DNA of 64,000 bases from Victivallis vadensis (GCF_003096415.1 NZ_QEKH01000001.1:1-64000); one strand, 5' to 3'; shown: positions 16,899 to 26,160, numbered from the stretch's first letter. Notes: generated from the sequence alone by a model not told the origin. A program made the numbers and translations.

Positions 16899-17613
16899 GC
16901 AAAATCCGCCGCAGATTTTTGATTAACTTCAGCATATAGACGGTTCTGGCGATGAGCGGCGACTGTCCGTAACGCAGTTTCACGGTCAGTTCGTCTTTCA
17001 GGCACGGCACGATATTGCGGTCGGAGAGCCCCCCTTCCCGGTAGAACGCGACAAGCTCGGGCACGTACAGCGGCTTCAGGCCGTGATGGTTGATCGCGCG
17101 GTACATGAAGTCGTAATCCCCCAGGAAGCGCAACGAAATATCGTAGGCGCCGATCCGGTCGTAGATGCGCTTCGGCACGAACATCGACGGATGGGGCGCG
17201 AACGCCCCGCGTTTCAGGTTGTGCGGCCGGAAGCCTTTCACACGCCCCAGGAACTCATACTGCACATCACCCCAGAAAATCGTATCATCGAGCGAATGCC
17301 CCGCGAACGACTTCGCCACCAGTTCCAGCGCGCCCGGCAGATAACGGTCGCCGGAATTGATCATGCCGACCACATCGCCGGTCGCCCGGGCGATTCCCTT
17401 GTTCATCGCGTCGTACAGGCTCCGGTCCGGTTCGCTGACGAACTGCGCGATCCGGTCCCCGAAGGAACGGACCACGTCGACGGTGCCGTCGGTGGAGGCG
17501 CCGTCGATCACGATATATTCCAGCTCCGGGTAATTCTGGTCCAGCACGGAGCGGATCGTTTCGGCTATGTGCTCCACATTGTTGCGGACCACGGTCACTA
17601 CTGAAATTTTCAT
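16885..17613 (-). CDS. Family 2 glycosyltransferase
   Basis: Transfers a sugar from a nucleotide-sugar donor, probably for cell-surface glycans. 242 residues with a GT-A fold: ISVVTVVRNNVEHIAETIRS at the start, IDGASTDGTVDVV, SEPDRSLYDAMNKGIARATG and the DxD-like position INSGDRY. These patterns are close to the WcaA/WcaE-like colanic-acid type. No transmembrane helix is seen. The start at 17613 (MKISVV) has GGGA upstream. It stands alone without a polysaccharide cluster, so the acceptor is unknown. Confidence 0.88.
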   Translation of the reverse strand: MKISVVTVVRNNVEHIAETIRSVLDQNYPELEYIVIDGASTDGTVDVVRSFGDRIAQFVSEPDRSLYDAMNKGIARATGDVVGMINSGDRYLPGALELVAKSFAGHSLDDTIFWGDVQYEFLGRVKGFRPHNLKRGAFAPHPSMFVPKRIYDRIGAYDISLRFLGDYDFMYRAINHHGLKPLYVPELVAFYREGGLSDRNIVPCLKDELTVKLRYGQSPLIARTVYMLKLIKNLRRILLANR

Positions 17614-17722
17614 CGCAAATCCCAAATGATTACCAACTAAAACGACAGGGTGCAACATTACAGCCATCCGGTGTTTTTTTCAACGGAAATTCCGGGATTT
17701 TTACAGATAATCCCGAAGATTC

Positions 17723-17750
17723 TTGACTTTTCGGTGATTTGATGTAGGTT
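17723..17750 (+). promoter_or_regulatory. Promoter of the secreted-protein gene
   Basis: TTGACT (17723-17728), 16-bp spacer, TAGGTT (17745-17750); the ATG follows at 17803 behind AAGGAG. Confidence 0.5.
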
Positions 17751-17802
17751 ACTGATGGAAACGGGAGATTGCGCTCCCTGCTTAACATAAGGAGAAAAAA
17801 TC

Positions 17803-18333
17803 ATGAAGAAATTCACCACTCTCGGCCTGGCGGGCCTGATGCTGTTCGGCGGAACCGCGCTTTTCGCCGGCGACAATGTCGAGGAAAACATGGCCAGCAC
17901 CCCGGAACTGCTGAAGCGGTGGGGCTCGTCGCAGTTCGCCACGCTGCTGCCGACAGGCGGCCCCAAGGGAAAACCGGCCATTCGCATTGCCAGCGGCGCT
18001 TCCGACGCCAACCGCCAGATCCAGTACAAGCTCGATCTCGACAAAGTGCGGGGAAAGGTCATTGAGCTTTCCGCCGATGTCAAAGCTGAAAATGTGAGTC
18101 AGCCCCCCAAGCATTACCTCGGCGTCAAGATGATGATCGTGATCACCAAAGCGGACGGCACCAGGCAGTACGTTGATATTACGACCGGGAAATCCGGTTC
18201 TTACGACTGGCGGGAATGCAAAGTCAAAGCCGCGATCCCGACAAATGCCAAAGAGGTTGCGATCAGCCTCGGATTGCAGTCTGCAATGGGAGCGGTCTAT
18301 TTCTCCGATATTGATGTCGAGATTGATGACTGA
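17803..18333 (+). CDS. Secreted protein, carbohydrate-binding-like beta fold
   Basis: 176 residues with a clean type I signal peptide (MKKFTTLGLAGLMLFGG, cleavage after ALFA at about residue 23). The mature part has the alternating pattern of a jelly-roll like CBM4/9 or similar (YKLDLDKVRGKVIELSADVKAENV near the middle, AVYFSDIDVEIDD at the end). That assignment is by pattern only. It has its own promoter, an AAGGAG ribosome site and a strong terminator, so it is a single-gene unit, possibly well expressed. Confidence 0.7.
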   Translation: MKKFTTLGLAGLMLFGGTALFAGDNVEENMASTPELLKRWGSSQFATLLPTGGPKGKPAIRIASGASDANRQIQYKLDLDKVRGKVIELSADVKAENVSQPPKHYLGVKMMIVITKADGTRQYVDITTGKSGSYDWRECKVKAAIPTNAKEVAISLGLQSAMGAVYFSDIDVEIDD

Positions 18334-18345
18334 TTCTGATTTGCG

Positions 18346-18385
18346 AAAAAAGGACCGGTTCCGCATGGGAAACCGGTCCTTTTTT
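18346..18385. terminator. Strong bidirectional terminator
   Basis: A perfect 15-bp stem, AAAAAAGGACCGGTT (18346-18360) with its complement at 18371-18385, lies between convergent genes. A and T tracts on both sides allow termination in both directions. Confidence 0.85.
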
Positions 18386-18396
18386 ATGGATGCTTC

Positions 18397-18684
18397 CTAC
18401 TTTTCCATGCAGGCCAGAGCGGCTCGCCCCGCCATGCCGATTTCAACGCCGCAGGCCAGCGCCGCACTGCTGGCGGCGACCACTTTGGCTTCGAGCATAT
18501 CGGAAAAACTTTTAACGCCGGTCACGATCGCGAAACGGTCGCCGAGTTTATCGGCGGGAGCCAGCGAGAAGTAGCCGCATCCCAGATTGCCCTGTTCGCC
18601 CTGAATCAGCAGCATCACGGCGTGCCGGGTGTGAAGTTCGACTCCGGAATAGAGCCTGCCGTCGATTTCAAGTTCGCGGGTCAT
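18397..18684 (-). CDS. DUF1805 (YunC-like) family protein
   Basis: 95-residue protein matching the DUF1805 family by pattern: GRLYSGVELHTRHAVMLLIQGEQGNLGCGYFSL, then FAIVTGVKSFSDMLEAKVVAAS and a C-terminal GVEIGMAGRAAL. Its biochemical function is not established. It starts 3 bp after the trpB stop, so the two are surely co-transcribed. An enzyme accessory or metabolite-binding role is only a guess. Confidence 0.78.
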   Translation of the reverse strand: MTRELEIDGRLYSGVELHTRHAVMLLIQGEQGNLGCGYFSLAPADKLGDRFAIVTGVKSFSDMLEAKVVAASSAALACGVEIGMAGRAALACMEK

Positions 18685-18687
18685 GAA

Positions 18688-19917
18688 TTACTCTCCTGAT
18701 TCAAATTTGTATTTCTCGCCGTAGCCGTAATGCTCCACCACATAATCGACATCTTTGTCGCCGCGCCCGGAGCAGGTGGCAAGGATCGCGCCGTACGGAT
18801 GGGTCTTGGCCCATTTCATCGCATACGCGATCGCGTGCGAACTTTCCAGCGCCGGAATGATTCCCTCATAACGGGAGAGCTTGAAAAAGGCGTCCACCGC
18901 CTCTTCGTCGGTCGCCGTCACATAGTTGACGCGGCCGCAATCCTTCCAGAACGCATGTTCAGGGCCGACCGACGGATAGTCGAGACCGGAGGCGATCGAA
19001 TACACCGGAGCCGGTCCGCCTTCCTGATCCTTCAGCATATAGCTGTCGAAGCCGTGCATTGAGCCCGGCGTTCCGTAGGTCAGCGTTGCCGCGTGATCGC
19101 CGAGATTCGAGCTCTTCCCCAGCGGTTCCACGCCGTACAGGTCGACCGGATCGTTCAGAAACGCGGCGAAGGAGCCGGCGGAATTGGAGCCGCCGCCGAC
19201 ACAGGCGCAGACCGCATCCGGCAACTGGCCCGTCATCGCCTTGAACTGCTCGCGGGACTCCTCGCCGATGCAGAACTGGAAATCCCGCACCATCAGCGGG
19301 AACGGATGCGGGCCGAGCGCCGAGCCGATGCAGTAGATGGAATCCTTGTAATTGCGCGCATAGGATTCAAAAGCCGAGTCGACCGCCTCCTTCAGGGTTT
19401 TGAGGCCGAAGGAGACCGGCACCACCTTGGCGCCCAGGATTTTCATGCGGGTCACATTGGGAGCCTGCTTGGCAATGTCGACTTCGCCCATGTGAATTTC
19501 ACATTCCAGCCCGAAATAGGCGGCGGCGGTTGCGAGCGCGACGCCGTGCTGCCCTGCCCCGGTTTCGGCGATCAGCCGCTTCTTGCCCATGAATTTGGCC
19601 AGCAACCCCTCCCCCATGCAGTGGTTGAGCTTATGAGCACCGGTATGGTTCAGATCCTCGCGCTTCAGGTAAATCTGGCAGTTGCCGATCAGGCGAGAGA
19701 GCCGGTCGCAGTGATAGACCGGAGTCGGCCGCCCCTGAAACTCGCGCCGGATACGCCGCAGTTCATTGATGAAATAAGCGGAGTGGCAGATGGACTGATA
19801 GGCGTTGCTGATCTCCTCGAATGCCGCCAGCAACTCCGGCGGCAGATGCGCACCGCCATAGGGACCGAAATGACCGTCGGGAGTCGGGTAATCGCGAAAA
19901 TACCGGGAGAAATCCAT
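18688..19917 (-). CDS. trpB: Tryptophan synthase beta chain
   Basis: PLP enzyme that joins indole and serine to make tryptophan. 409 residues. The PLP lysine is in HTGAHKLNH (near residue 98), the catalytic glutamate in [10 protein letters not shown], the phosphate loop in [10 protein letters not shown] and the C-terminal site in [11 protein letters not shown]. TrpB-type motifs are intact. An AAGGA ribosome site precedes the start. No trpA or other trp gene is adjacent; the partner downstream is the DUF1805 gene. It could work with a TrpA encoded elsewhere or as a stand-alone indole-salvage enzyme. Confidence 0.95.
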   Translation of the reverse strand: MDFSRYFRDYPTPDGHFGPYGGAHLPPELLAAFEEISNAYQSICHSAYFINELRRIRREFQGRPTPVYHCDRLSRLIGNCQIYLKREDLNHTGAHKLNHCMGEGLLAKFMGKKRLIAETGAGQHGVALATAAAYFGLECEIHMGEVDIAKQAPNVTRMKILGAKVVPVSFGLKTLKEAVDSAFESYARNYKDSIYCIGSALGPHPFPLMVRDFQFCIGEESREQFKAMTGQLPDAVCACVGGGSNSAGSFAAFLNDPVDLYGVEPLGKSSNLGDHAATLTYGTPGSMHGFDSYMLKDQEGGPAPVYSIASGLDYPSVGPEHAFWKDCGRVNYVTATDEEAVDAFFKLSRYEGIIPALESSHAIAYAMKWAKTHPYGAILATCSGRGDKDVDYVVEHYGYGEKYKFESGE

Positions 19918-20125
19918 GATGCAGCAATCCTTAACTGTAAATTTTATTTAACTATGGTAAAGAGGTATAATAGTACAAAGAAAATAGCACAGCCGGGGAG
20001 CTTTTTCAAGTTTTTCTCCGGTGAATTGACCGGCTGGCCTGAACTTTTCCGGGCGTCGGAGCCGCGTCGTTTTTCCGGAAAGCGAAAATAATTCAAAAAA
20101 ATGTGTGTTTTGAGGGTAGCCGAGC

Positions 20126-20154
20126 TTGCATTTCCGGAATACAGCGGTTATCTT
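20126..20154 (+). promoter_or_regulatory. tRNA-His promoter
   Basis: TTGCAT (20126-20131), 17-bp spacer, TATCTT (20149-20154), about 20 bp before the tRNA. Confidence 0.5.
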
Positions 20155-20174
20155 ATATGACATAACGACAAAAT

Positions 20175-20252
20175 GGTGGTTGTAGCTCAGTTGGTTAGAG
20201 CGCCTGGTTGTGGCCCAGGAGGTCGCCGGTTCAAGTCCGGTCTACCACCCCA
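20175..20252 (+). tRNA. tRNA-His (GTG)
   Basis: Cloverleaf with D stem GCTC/GAGC, anticodon stem CCTGG/CCAGG with GTG at 20210-20212, T arm with GTTCAAGTCC and encoded CCA at 20250-20252. The extra 5' G (G-1, 20175) pairs with C73, the identity feature of tRNA-His. The acceptor stem has one U-U mismatch at position 6-67. A run of T follows the CCA. Confidence 0.95.
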
Positions 20253-20316
20253 TTTTTTATCCAGCCTCAATATAACTCCTGCTGAATCAGAGATTTCCGG
20301 TAAATTTCATTTGCAA

Positions 20317-20345
20317 TTGACAGTTGCCGTGGTATATTTTATAAT
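20317..20345 (+). promoter_or_regulatory. Consensus promoter of serC
   Basis: TTGACA (20317-20322), 17-bp spacer, TATAAT (20340-20345): an exact match to both sigma70 hexamers at ideal spacing, 42 bp before the serC ATG. Confidence 0.85.
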
Positions 20346-20386
20346 CACCTACGCAATAAACAACCATATATTCAGGAGATTTGATC

Positions 20387-21469
20387 ATGGCAGTTTATAA
20401 TTTTGCAGCCGGTCCGGCTATGTTGCCCAAGAAAGTCATGGAACGCGCGCAGGCCGAATTCACCAACTATCAGAATTGCGGCAGCGGCATCATGGAGCTC
20501 TCCCACCGCGGCAAGCTCTTCCAGCCGGTCATCGACCGCGCCGAAGCGAATATCCGCGAACTCCTGAATATCTCCGATGACTACGCGGTGCTCTTCATTC
20601 AGGGCGGTGCGAGCATGCAGTTCTGCATGTTGGCGATGAACCTGCTCAACGGCGGCACCGCCGACTATGTCGACACCGGCGTCTGGAGCAACAAGGCGGC
20701 CAAGGAAGCCAAACTTTTCGGCAACGTCAACATCGTCGCTTCCAGCCGTGAAGCCAAATACGACCACATCCCGGCCGCCGACACCTGGAAGCGCACCGCC
20801 GATGCCGCTTACATGCACATCACCAGCAACAACACCGTCGCCGGCAGCCAGTATCAGGTGATGCCGACTCCGACTCCGGGAGTGCCGATGATTGCCGACA
20901 TGTCCAGCGACATCATGTCCCGCGTCTTCAATGTGAACGACTTCGGCATGTTTTACGCCGGCGCCCAGAAGAACCTCGGTCCCAGCGGCGTGGCCCTCGT
21001 GGTGATCCGCAAGGACCTTGCGGCCCGCACCGTCGAGGAAAAGGTGCCGACCATGCTCCGTTACAGCACTTATATCGAAAACGGTTCGATGTTCAACACT
21101 CCGCCGACCTTCGCGATCTATATGCTCGCGCTCGTCACCGACTGGCTCAAGGAGCTCGGCGGCGTCGCGGCGATCGAAAAGATCAACAATGAAAAGGCGA
21201 AGTATCTCTACGACTTCCTCGACACCTCCGACTTCTACAAGACTCCGGTCGCGAAGGCGGACCGTTCCCGCATGAACGTGGTCTTCCGCACTCCGTCGGA
21301 AGAGCTCGACGCCGCTTTCGTCGCGGAGGCGAAAAAGAACGGCCTGACCGACCTCAAGGGGCACCGTCTGGTCGGCGGCTGCCGCGCCAGCATCTACAAC
21401 GCGATGCCGATGGAAGGCGTGCAGGCCCTGGTCGAATTCATGAAGAAGTTCGAGCTGGCCAACAAGTAA
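20387..21469 (+). CDS. serC: Phosphoserine aminotransferase
   Basis: PLP enzyme converting 3-phosphohydroxypyruvate to phosphoserine in serine synthesis, and used in pyridoxine synthesis in some bacteria. 360 residues. Motifs: YNFAAGPAMLP at the N-terminus, FIQGGASMQF, the PLP lysine in YAGAQKNLGPSG, and RASIYNAMP near the end. The ATG at 20387 is chosen for its AGGAG site 8 bases upstream. It is driven by a consensus promoter and ended by a strong terminator, so it is a single-gene unit. Confidence 0.97.
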   Translation: MAVYNFAAGPAMLPKKVMERAQAEFTNYQNCGSGIMELSHRGKLFQPVIDRAEANIRELLNISDDYAVLFIQGGASMQFCMLAMNLLNGGTADYVDTGVWSNKAAKEAKLFGNVNIVASSREAKYDHIPAADTWKRTADAAYMHITSNNTVAGSQYQVMPTPTPGVPMIADMSSDIMSRVFNVNDFGMFYAGAQKNLGPSGVALVVIRKDLAARTVEEKVPTMLRYSTYIENGSMFNTPPTFAIYMLALVTDWLKELGGVAAIEKINNEKAKYLYDFLDTSDFYKTPVAKADRSRMNVVFRTPSEELDAAFVAEAKKNGLTDLKGHRLVGGCRASIYNAMPMEGVQALVEFMKKFELANK

Positions 21470-21490
21470 TCCCATCCGAATACACGATAT

Positions 21491-21526
21491 GGCCGAACCG
21501 GATACCAAAGCCGGTTCGGCCTTTTT
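21491..21526 (+). terminator. serC terminator
   Basis: An 11-bp perfect stem, GGCCGAACCGG (21491-21501)/CCGGTTCGGCC (21511-21521), is followed by TTTTT. Confidence 0.88.
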
Positions 21527-21544
21527 AATCCACAAGGGGAATCT

Positions 21545-22501
21545 ATGCTGATTGCAATTCAACTGCTCGCCGGAATCGCCCTGCTCTATTACGGCGCGGA
21601 ATGGCTGGTCAAGGGAGGCGTCGGAATCGCCGCCCGCCTCGGCATTCCGCCGTTGATCATCGGCCTGACGCTGGTCTCATTCGCGACCAGTGCGCCGGAA
21701 CTGGTGGTCAGCGTCAAGGCGGCGCTGGCCGGCTCCGGGGATATTTCGATCGGGAATGTAGTCGGCTCCAATATCTGCAACGTCGGGCTGATTCTCGGAC
21801 TTTCCGCGCTGATCACGCCGCTGGCGGTGGAAAAGCAGTTGCTGAAATTCGACGTGCCGGTATTGATTGCGGTTTCGCTGCTGCTTTCCGGCCTCGGCAT
21901 CGCCACCGGCGGCATCGGCCGGATTGCGGGGGCGGTCTTTTTCCTGCTGCTGATCGGCTACGTTCTCTGCAATGTGCGCACCGCGCTCAAAGGCGGCGGC
22001 GCGCCTGACGATGAAGTGGCCGATGAGGTCAGAGAAAACCGCAATATGAAGCTGCCGACGGCATTTGCACTGGTTTCGGTCGGTCTTGCCGCGCTGGTCG
22101 GCGGTGCGCATCTGCTGGTGGAAGGCGCGGTCGCCATCGGCGATGCACTCGGCGTCAGCAAGGCGGTGATCGGACTGACGGTGGTGGCAATCGGTACGAG
22201 CTTGCCGGAACTGGCGACTTCGGTGGTCGCGGCGATTCGCCATCAGGACGACATCGCGATCGGCAACGTGGTCGGCTCGAACATCTTCAACATCCTGTGC
22301 ATCATGGGGATCGCGCCGCTGATCCGCCCGGTTCAGGCGAGCGGCATCACGTGGATCGACTGGAGTCTGATGCTGTTTTACACCATCCTGCTCTATCCGA
22401 TGGTGCGCAGCGGCAGCCGGATCAACCGTTGGGAGGGCGGAGGGCTGCTCGCGGTCTTCGTCGGTTATATGGCCTGGCTCGTCATCAATGCGGCAGAATA
22501 A
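21545..22501 (+). CDS. Calcium/sodium antiporter (CaCA family)
   Basis: 318-residue cation exchanger resembling E. coli YrbG. Two homologous halves of about five helices each carry the alpha repeats: SFATSAPELVVSV with GNVVGSNICNVGLILG near residues 40-85, and AIGTSLPELATSVVAA with GNVVGSNIFNILCIMG near residues 215-260. A hydrophilic loop lies between them. The ATG at 21545 has an AAGGGG ribosome site. The ions are inferred from the family. Confidence 0.92.
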   Translation: MLIAIQLLAGIALLYYGAEWLVKGGVGIAARLGIPPLIIGLTLVSFATSAPELVVSVKAALAGSGDISIGNVVGSNICNVGLILGLSALITPLAVEKQLLKFDVPVLIAVSLLLSGLGIATGGIGRIAGAVFFLLLIGYVLCNVRTALKGGGAPDDEVADEVRENRNMKLPTAFALVSVGLAALVGGAHLLVEGAVAIGDALGVSKAVIGLTVVAIGTSLPELATSVVAAIRHQDDIAIGNVVGSNIFNILCIMGIAPLIRPVQASGITWIDWSLMLFYTILLYPMVRSGSRINRWEGGGLLAVFVGYMAWLVINAAE

Positions 22502-22513
22502 AAACACCGAACA

Positions 22514-22532
22514 CCGCTGAATCGGTCAGCGG
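22514..22532 (-). terminator. Weak stem-loop between convergent genes
   Basis: CCGCTGA/TCAGCGG, a 7-bp stem with a 5-nt loop, overlaps the stop of the NimA-like gene. On the minus strand a TTTTT run follows some 10 nt later. It is a candidate terminator only. Confidence 0.35.
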
Positions 22533-22996
22533 CAGTTGGATTTGCCGGTGATGGAACTTGCGGTCAGCTTCAGGATGGCGGTACGTTCGAGCATCGGTGC
22601 CGGATAATCGAAATGCCCGGCCGCGCCGTAGTGGTTCATGATCAGATCAAGTGCGGCTGCTTTCTCCGCCGGAACCGTGAGTTCTGAAATTTCGCCGTCG
22701 GCGATTACGCTGGCGTAGTGCATGGTCGAGCGGCAGGCCGGTTCCGCCAGCACAACATCCGCCCGACTCACGACCGAAAACGAGGCGGCGGGATTCGCCC
22801 GCAACGCCTCAATCTTGCGCCCTTCCGGGGCGCAGTGAAAGAAAAATGCCAGCCGCTTCTCTTCCTGCTGAAAGCCGAAAGAGAGCGGCACCACGGCCGG
22901 ACGGCCGTGGTCCAGAAAGGCGAGATCGCCGAATGAAGCATCCTTCAGAATCTCCAATATCTGCTGAAATTCCAGCTGACGTTCCATCCGGCGCAT
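22526..22996 (-). CDS. Pyridoxamine 5'-phosphate oxidase-fold flavoprotein (NimA-like)
   Basis: 156-residue split-barrel flavin-binding protein of the PNPOx-like/nitroimidazole-resistance type. Typical elements are FGDLAFLDHGRPAVVPLSFGF near the N-terminus, FHCAPEGRKIEALRANPAASFSVV in the middle and YASVIADGEISEL. Such proteins bind FMN or F420 or heme, and most have unknown substrates; drug resistance should not be assumed. The ATG at 22996 has an AGGAAAA site and lies 12 bp after the oxidoreductase stop, so it is probably in the same operon. Confidence 0.8.
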   Translation of the reverse strand: MRRMERQLEFQQILEILKDASFGDLAFLDHGRPAVVPLSFGFQQEEKRLAFFFHCAPEGRKIEALRANPAASFSVVSRADVVLAEPACRSTMHYASVIADGEISELTVPAEKAAALDLIMNHYGAAGHFDYPAPMLERTAILKLTASSITGKSNCR

Positions 22997-23008
22997 CTTT
23001 TATTTTCC

Positions 23009-24166
23009 TCAGTAGGAGTTGCTCATGTCGACGATGGCGGCCTTGGCCTCTTTTTTCACGAACTTCGAGTTTTTGATCAGTTCCTGCAGCATCGCGTCGT
23101 ATTTGGCGGTATCCATCGGGATCGCCACATCCTCGTGCTTCAGCCCGGAGTAAAGCATCGCGTTGCCGAATTCGACCGAACGGATTCCCTCTTCGCCATC
23201 CGCAACCAGCTTGGCTTTCGGATCGAGCACCGCCTTCACAAAGGCCGCAACGACGTTCTGGTGCTGGTTGCCGGAGTCCTTCTTGTAGGGCACCTCGATA
23301 TCCCAGGTGGTCATCGACGGGAAAGATTCCGGAGTGGTACGGCAGAAGTGGTTCACATCCTCCTCGGTGCGGCGGAATCTGATCACTCCGTCCTCAAAGA
23401 CCATGCGGCCGCGGGTACCCATGATTTCAAGGCGGTTGGTGCCGGGAAATTCGCCGGTGGAGGTGATGAAGTTGCCGGTGGAGCCGTCCGCGAATTCGCA
23501 GTAGGTGTTCACATCGTCCTCGACTTCGATATCGTGGTACTTGCCGATGGAGACCGAGCTGCGCACCTTGACCGGCAAACCGAAGAACCACTGGAAGAGG
23601 TCAAGGTGGTGCGGGCACTGGTTCAGCAGCACGCCGCCGCCCTCCCCCGCCCAGGTGGCGCGCCAGGTGCCGCTGTCGTAGTAGCTCTGCGAACGGAACC
23701 AGTCGGTCACGATCCAGTTGACCCGGACGATCTTGCCGAATTCACCGCCTTCGATCAGCTTCTTGATCTTTTTGTGCGCTTCATTGGTGCGCTGCTGGAA
23801 CACGAGGCCGAAGCGCAGCTCCGGGTGCTTCGCGTGGGCGTCGATCATCTTCTGCGCGTCGCTCTTGGTCACCGCAATCGGCTTTTCGCACAGCACATGC
23901 ACGCCGTTTTCAAACGCCTGAATGGTGATCGGAGTGTGCGAGTAGTGCGGCACTGCGATAATCACCATATCGACCGCTTTCGCCGCAAAAAGCTCATCCG
24001 TCGAATAATAGGCCTTGCAGCCGGCTTCGGCGGCCTTGGCGTCCGCCTTGGCCTTGTCGATGTCGCAGATTGCCACGAGTTCAGCTTCCGGGATGTTCTT
24101 CACGAATCCGATGTGTCCGCTCCCCATATTGCCGACGCCGATAATACCGACTTTTACCTTGTCCAT
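23009..24166 (-). CDS. Gfo/Idh/MocA family oxidoreductase
   Basis: 385-residue NAD(P)-dependent dehydrogenase acting on a sugar or cyclitol. The Rossmann loop is GIIGVGNMGSGH at residues 8-19, and the family motif CEKPIAVT near residue 95 holds the catalytic lysine. The Gfo/Idh C-terminal domain follows (GGGVLLNQCPHHLDLFQWFFG). AAGGAG precedes the ATG. No signal peptide is seen, so it is cytoplasmic. A promoter and a palindrome TGAAACGATTTCA lie upstream, which suggests control by a sugar-responsive regulator. The substrate is unknown. Confidence 0.9.
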   Translation of the reverse strand: MDKVKVGIIGVGNMGSGHIGFVKNIPEAELVAICDIDKAKADAKAAEAGCKAYYSTDELFAAKAVDMVIIAVPHYSHTPITIQAFENGVHVLCEKPIAVTKSDAQKMIDAHAKHPELRFGLVFQQRTNEAHKKIKKLIEGGEFGKIVRVNWIVTDWFRSQSYYDSGTWRATWAGEGGGVLLNQCPHHLDLFQWFFGLPVKVRSSVSIGKYHDIEVEDDVNTYCEFADGSTGNFITSTGEFPGTNRLEIMGTRGRMVFEDGVIRFRRTEEDVNHFCRTTPESFPSMTTWDIEVPYKKDSGNQHQNVVAAFVKAVLDPKAKLVADGEEGIRSVEFGNAMLYSGLKHEDVAIPMDTAKYDAMLQELIKNSKFVKKEAKAAIVDMSNSY

Positions 24167-24194
24167 GTGGATGAACTCCTTGTGATTTCAGTTA

Positions 24195-24265
24195 TGAAAC
24201 GATTTCAAAACAATGATAAATTAACAGAACGACTATAATCTACAACAAAACGGCCGGGTTTGCAA
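24195..24265 (-). promoter_or_regulatory. Promoter and candidate operator of the Gfo/Idh/MocA gene
   Basis: Minus strand TTGCAA (24265-24260), 17-bp spacer, TAGATT (24242-24237). Downstream, inside the leader, is the palindrome TGAAACGATTTCA (24195-24207), with perfect 5-bp arms and a 3-bp centre. Position and symmetry suit a repressor site. Confidence 0.45.
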
Positions 24266-24340
24266 GCCGGTTCACTCGATTTTTGATGATTGAGGTGCTA
24301 TAGTAAGAAAATGAATTTCATCAAATGAGGGGGATGCAAT

Positions 24341-25504
24341 ATGTCCTGGTTGGAAGAACTCGCCGCCGACGCCGCGGCGCTGAAATCGGCCGGAAGGCTC
24401 CGGGTGCTGCGCGAAATCGCGCCGGAACCGCACGGGCGGGCGGTCTATCACGGCAGACGCTACTGCAATTTTTCCGGCAACGACTATATGGGTATTTCCG
24501 GCGACGCGGAGTTGCGCCGGAAATTTTACGAACAGTACGCCGCCGACCTTTCGACGCCCGAACTGGCGCAGTCGAGCGCTTCCAGCCGATTGCTGACCGG
24601 CAACACGCCCGCCTACAACCGGCTGGAGCGGACTCTGAGTGAGCTTTACAACGGCCGTTCGGCGCTGGTGTTCAACAGCGGCTACCACACCAACATCGGC
24701 GTGCTGCCCGCATTGGCCCGGAGCGGCGACCTGATCCTGTCGGACAAGCTCAACCACGCCAGCATCATCGACGGCCTGAAACTGGCCGACGCCGAATTCC
24801 GCCGCTACCCTCATCTCGACCTGGAGCAGTTGGAAAAACAGCTCGCCGCGAAGCGCGCCGCCTACCGGCAGGTCTTTATCGTGACCGAGTCGGTGTTCAG
24901 CATGGACGGCGACCTCGCCGATCTGCGCAAACTCGTGGAACTCAAGGAAAAATATGACGCCGTGCTGGTGGTCGACGAGGCCCACTCGGTCGGAGTGCGC
25001 GGCCCGCGGGGAACCGGGCTGGCCGCCGAGCTCGGCGTGGCCGGCAAGGTGGATGTACTGATCGGCACTTTCGGCAAGGCGTTCGGTTCGACCGGGGCCT
25101 ACGCAATCATGGAGCCGGAGGTGCGCGAATATCTGGTCAATCACATGCGCAGTCTGATCTTCACGACCGGGCTGCCCCCGGTGGTGCTGAACTGGAGCGA
25201 CTTCGTGCTGCGCCATGCGGCAGAGATGGATGCCGAACGCGCCAAACTCAAACGCATGAGCGACCGGCTGCGGGCGATTTTCACTGCCGCCGGAGTGAAA
25301 AAGGACGGCGATTCGCAGATTGTCCCCTTCATGGTCGGAGAAGACCGCGATGCCGAATTGATGGCGGAAAAATTCCAGGACAACGGTTTTCTGGTCTTTC
25401 CGATCCGTCCGCCGACGGTTCCGGCCCACACCTCGCGGCTGCGCTTTTCGCTGACCGCCGCGCTGGATGAAAGCGATATCGAAGCAGTGGGGAAGCTCCT
25501 GTGA
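24341..25504 (+). CDS. bioF: 8-amino-7-oxononanoate synthase
   Basis: PLP-dependent condensation of pimeloyl-ACP (or -CoA) with alanine, the first step of biotin ring assembly. 387 residues. Motifs: [50 protein letters not shown] and the PLP lysine in [13 protein letters not shown]. The ATG at 24341 has a GAGGGGG ribosome site, and TATAGT upstream may be its -10 box. It is the first gene of the operon bioF-bioG-bioC-bioD-bioA and overlaps bioG by 4 bp. Confidence 0.95.
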   Translation: MSWLEELAADAAALKSAGRLRVLREIAPEPHGRAVYHGRRYCNFSGNDYMGISGDAELRRKFYEQYAADLSTPELAQSSASSRLLTGNTPAYNRLERTLSELYNGRSALVFNSGYHTNIGVLPALARSGDLILSDKLNHASIIDGLKLADAEFRRYPHLDLEQLEKQLAAKRAAYRQVFIVTESVFSMDGDLADLRKLVELKEKYDAVLVVDEAHSVGVRGPRGTGLAAELGVAGKVDVLIGTFGKAFGSTGAYAIMEPEVREYLVNHMRSLIFTTGLPPVVLNWSDFVLRHAAEMDAERAKLKRMSDRLRAIFTAAGVKKDGDSQIVPFMVGEDRDAELMAEKFQDNGFLVFPIRPPTVPAHTSRLRFSLTAALDESDIEAVGKLL

Positions 25505-26160
25505 ACGCGGCATTCATCCGACAGAACCACACTCCCGTGCTTGAACTTTTTTTCAACGGCTGGAGCATGGACGACTGTGTCGCGCACGCCCTCGCCGGTG
25601 CCGATGACCTGCTGGCGGTCTGGGATTACACCAGCTTCGATCTCGACCTGTTGCCGCTGCTGGCCGGTTACCGGGAAATCCGCCTGACCGCATGGTCGCT
25701 CGGCGTCTGGTCCGCCGCGAAATATTTTGAAAACAAGGAGGTTGCATTTGCCGACGCGGTCGCGGTCAACGGCACGCTTCAGCCGGTCAGCGCCGAATAC
25801 GGCATCGCCCCGGACATCTTCGCCGGAACCGCCGCCAACTGGCTTGAAGAACGCGCCCGGGAGCGGTTCAACCTGCGGCTGGCGGGGGGGCGCGCCGAAC
25901 TGGCCGCGTTTCCCGGTTCCGGCCGTTCCGCCGAGTCGCAGCAGAACGAACTCAACTCATTGCTGCACAATATCATGGAGTCGCTCATTCCAGCCAATTT
26001 GTTCCGGCTGGCGGTGATCGGAAGCCGGGACCGGATCTTTTCTCCCGCCGCCCAGCGCGCCGCATGGCAGATGACCGAAAGCCGGATCGTTGAAATCGAT
26101 TCGCCCCATTATCCTTTTGCCCTTTATCCCGAGGTGGCCGAACTTGGAAAACTTGGATAA
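25501..26160 (+). CDS. bioG: BioG-type pimeloyl-ACP methyl ester esterase
   Basis: Serine esterase (DUF452/BioG family) that removes the methyl ester from pimeloyl-ACP, ending the BioC-initiated fatty-acid cycle. 219 residues with alpha/beta-hydrolase features: LELFFNGWSMDD near the start, the nucleophile elbow AWSLGVWSA, Asp in GSRDRIF and the final His in IDSPHYPF. It starts at GTG in a GTGA overlap with bioF. BioG replaces BioH in many Bacteroidetes and Proteobacteria and fits between bioF and bioC. Confidence 0.9.
   Translation: MNAAFIRQNHTPVLELFFNGWSMDDCVAHALAGADDLLAVWDYTSFDLDLLPLLAGYREIRLTAWSLGVWSAAKYFENKEVAFADAVAVNGTLQPVSAEYGIAPDIFAGTAANWLEERARERFNLRLAGGRAELAAFPGSGRSAESQQNELNSLLHNIMESLIPANLFRLAVIGSRDRIFSPAAQRAAWQMTESRIVEIDSPHYPFALYPEVAELGKLG

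Noticed and set aside
22526-22996. Nitroimidazole resistance gene
   Set aside because: The fold is NimA-like, but most members of this broad family are not resistance determinants; only the fold is claimed.
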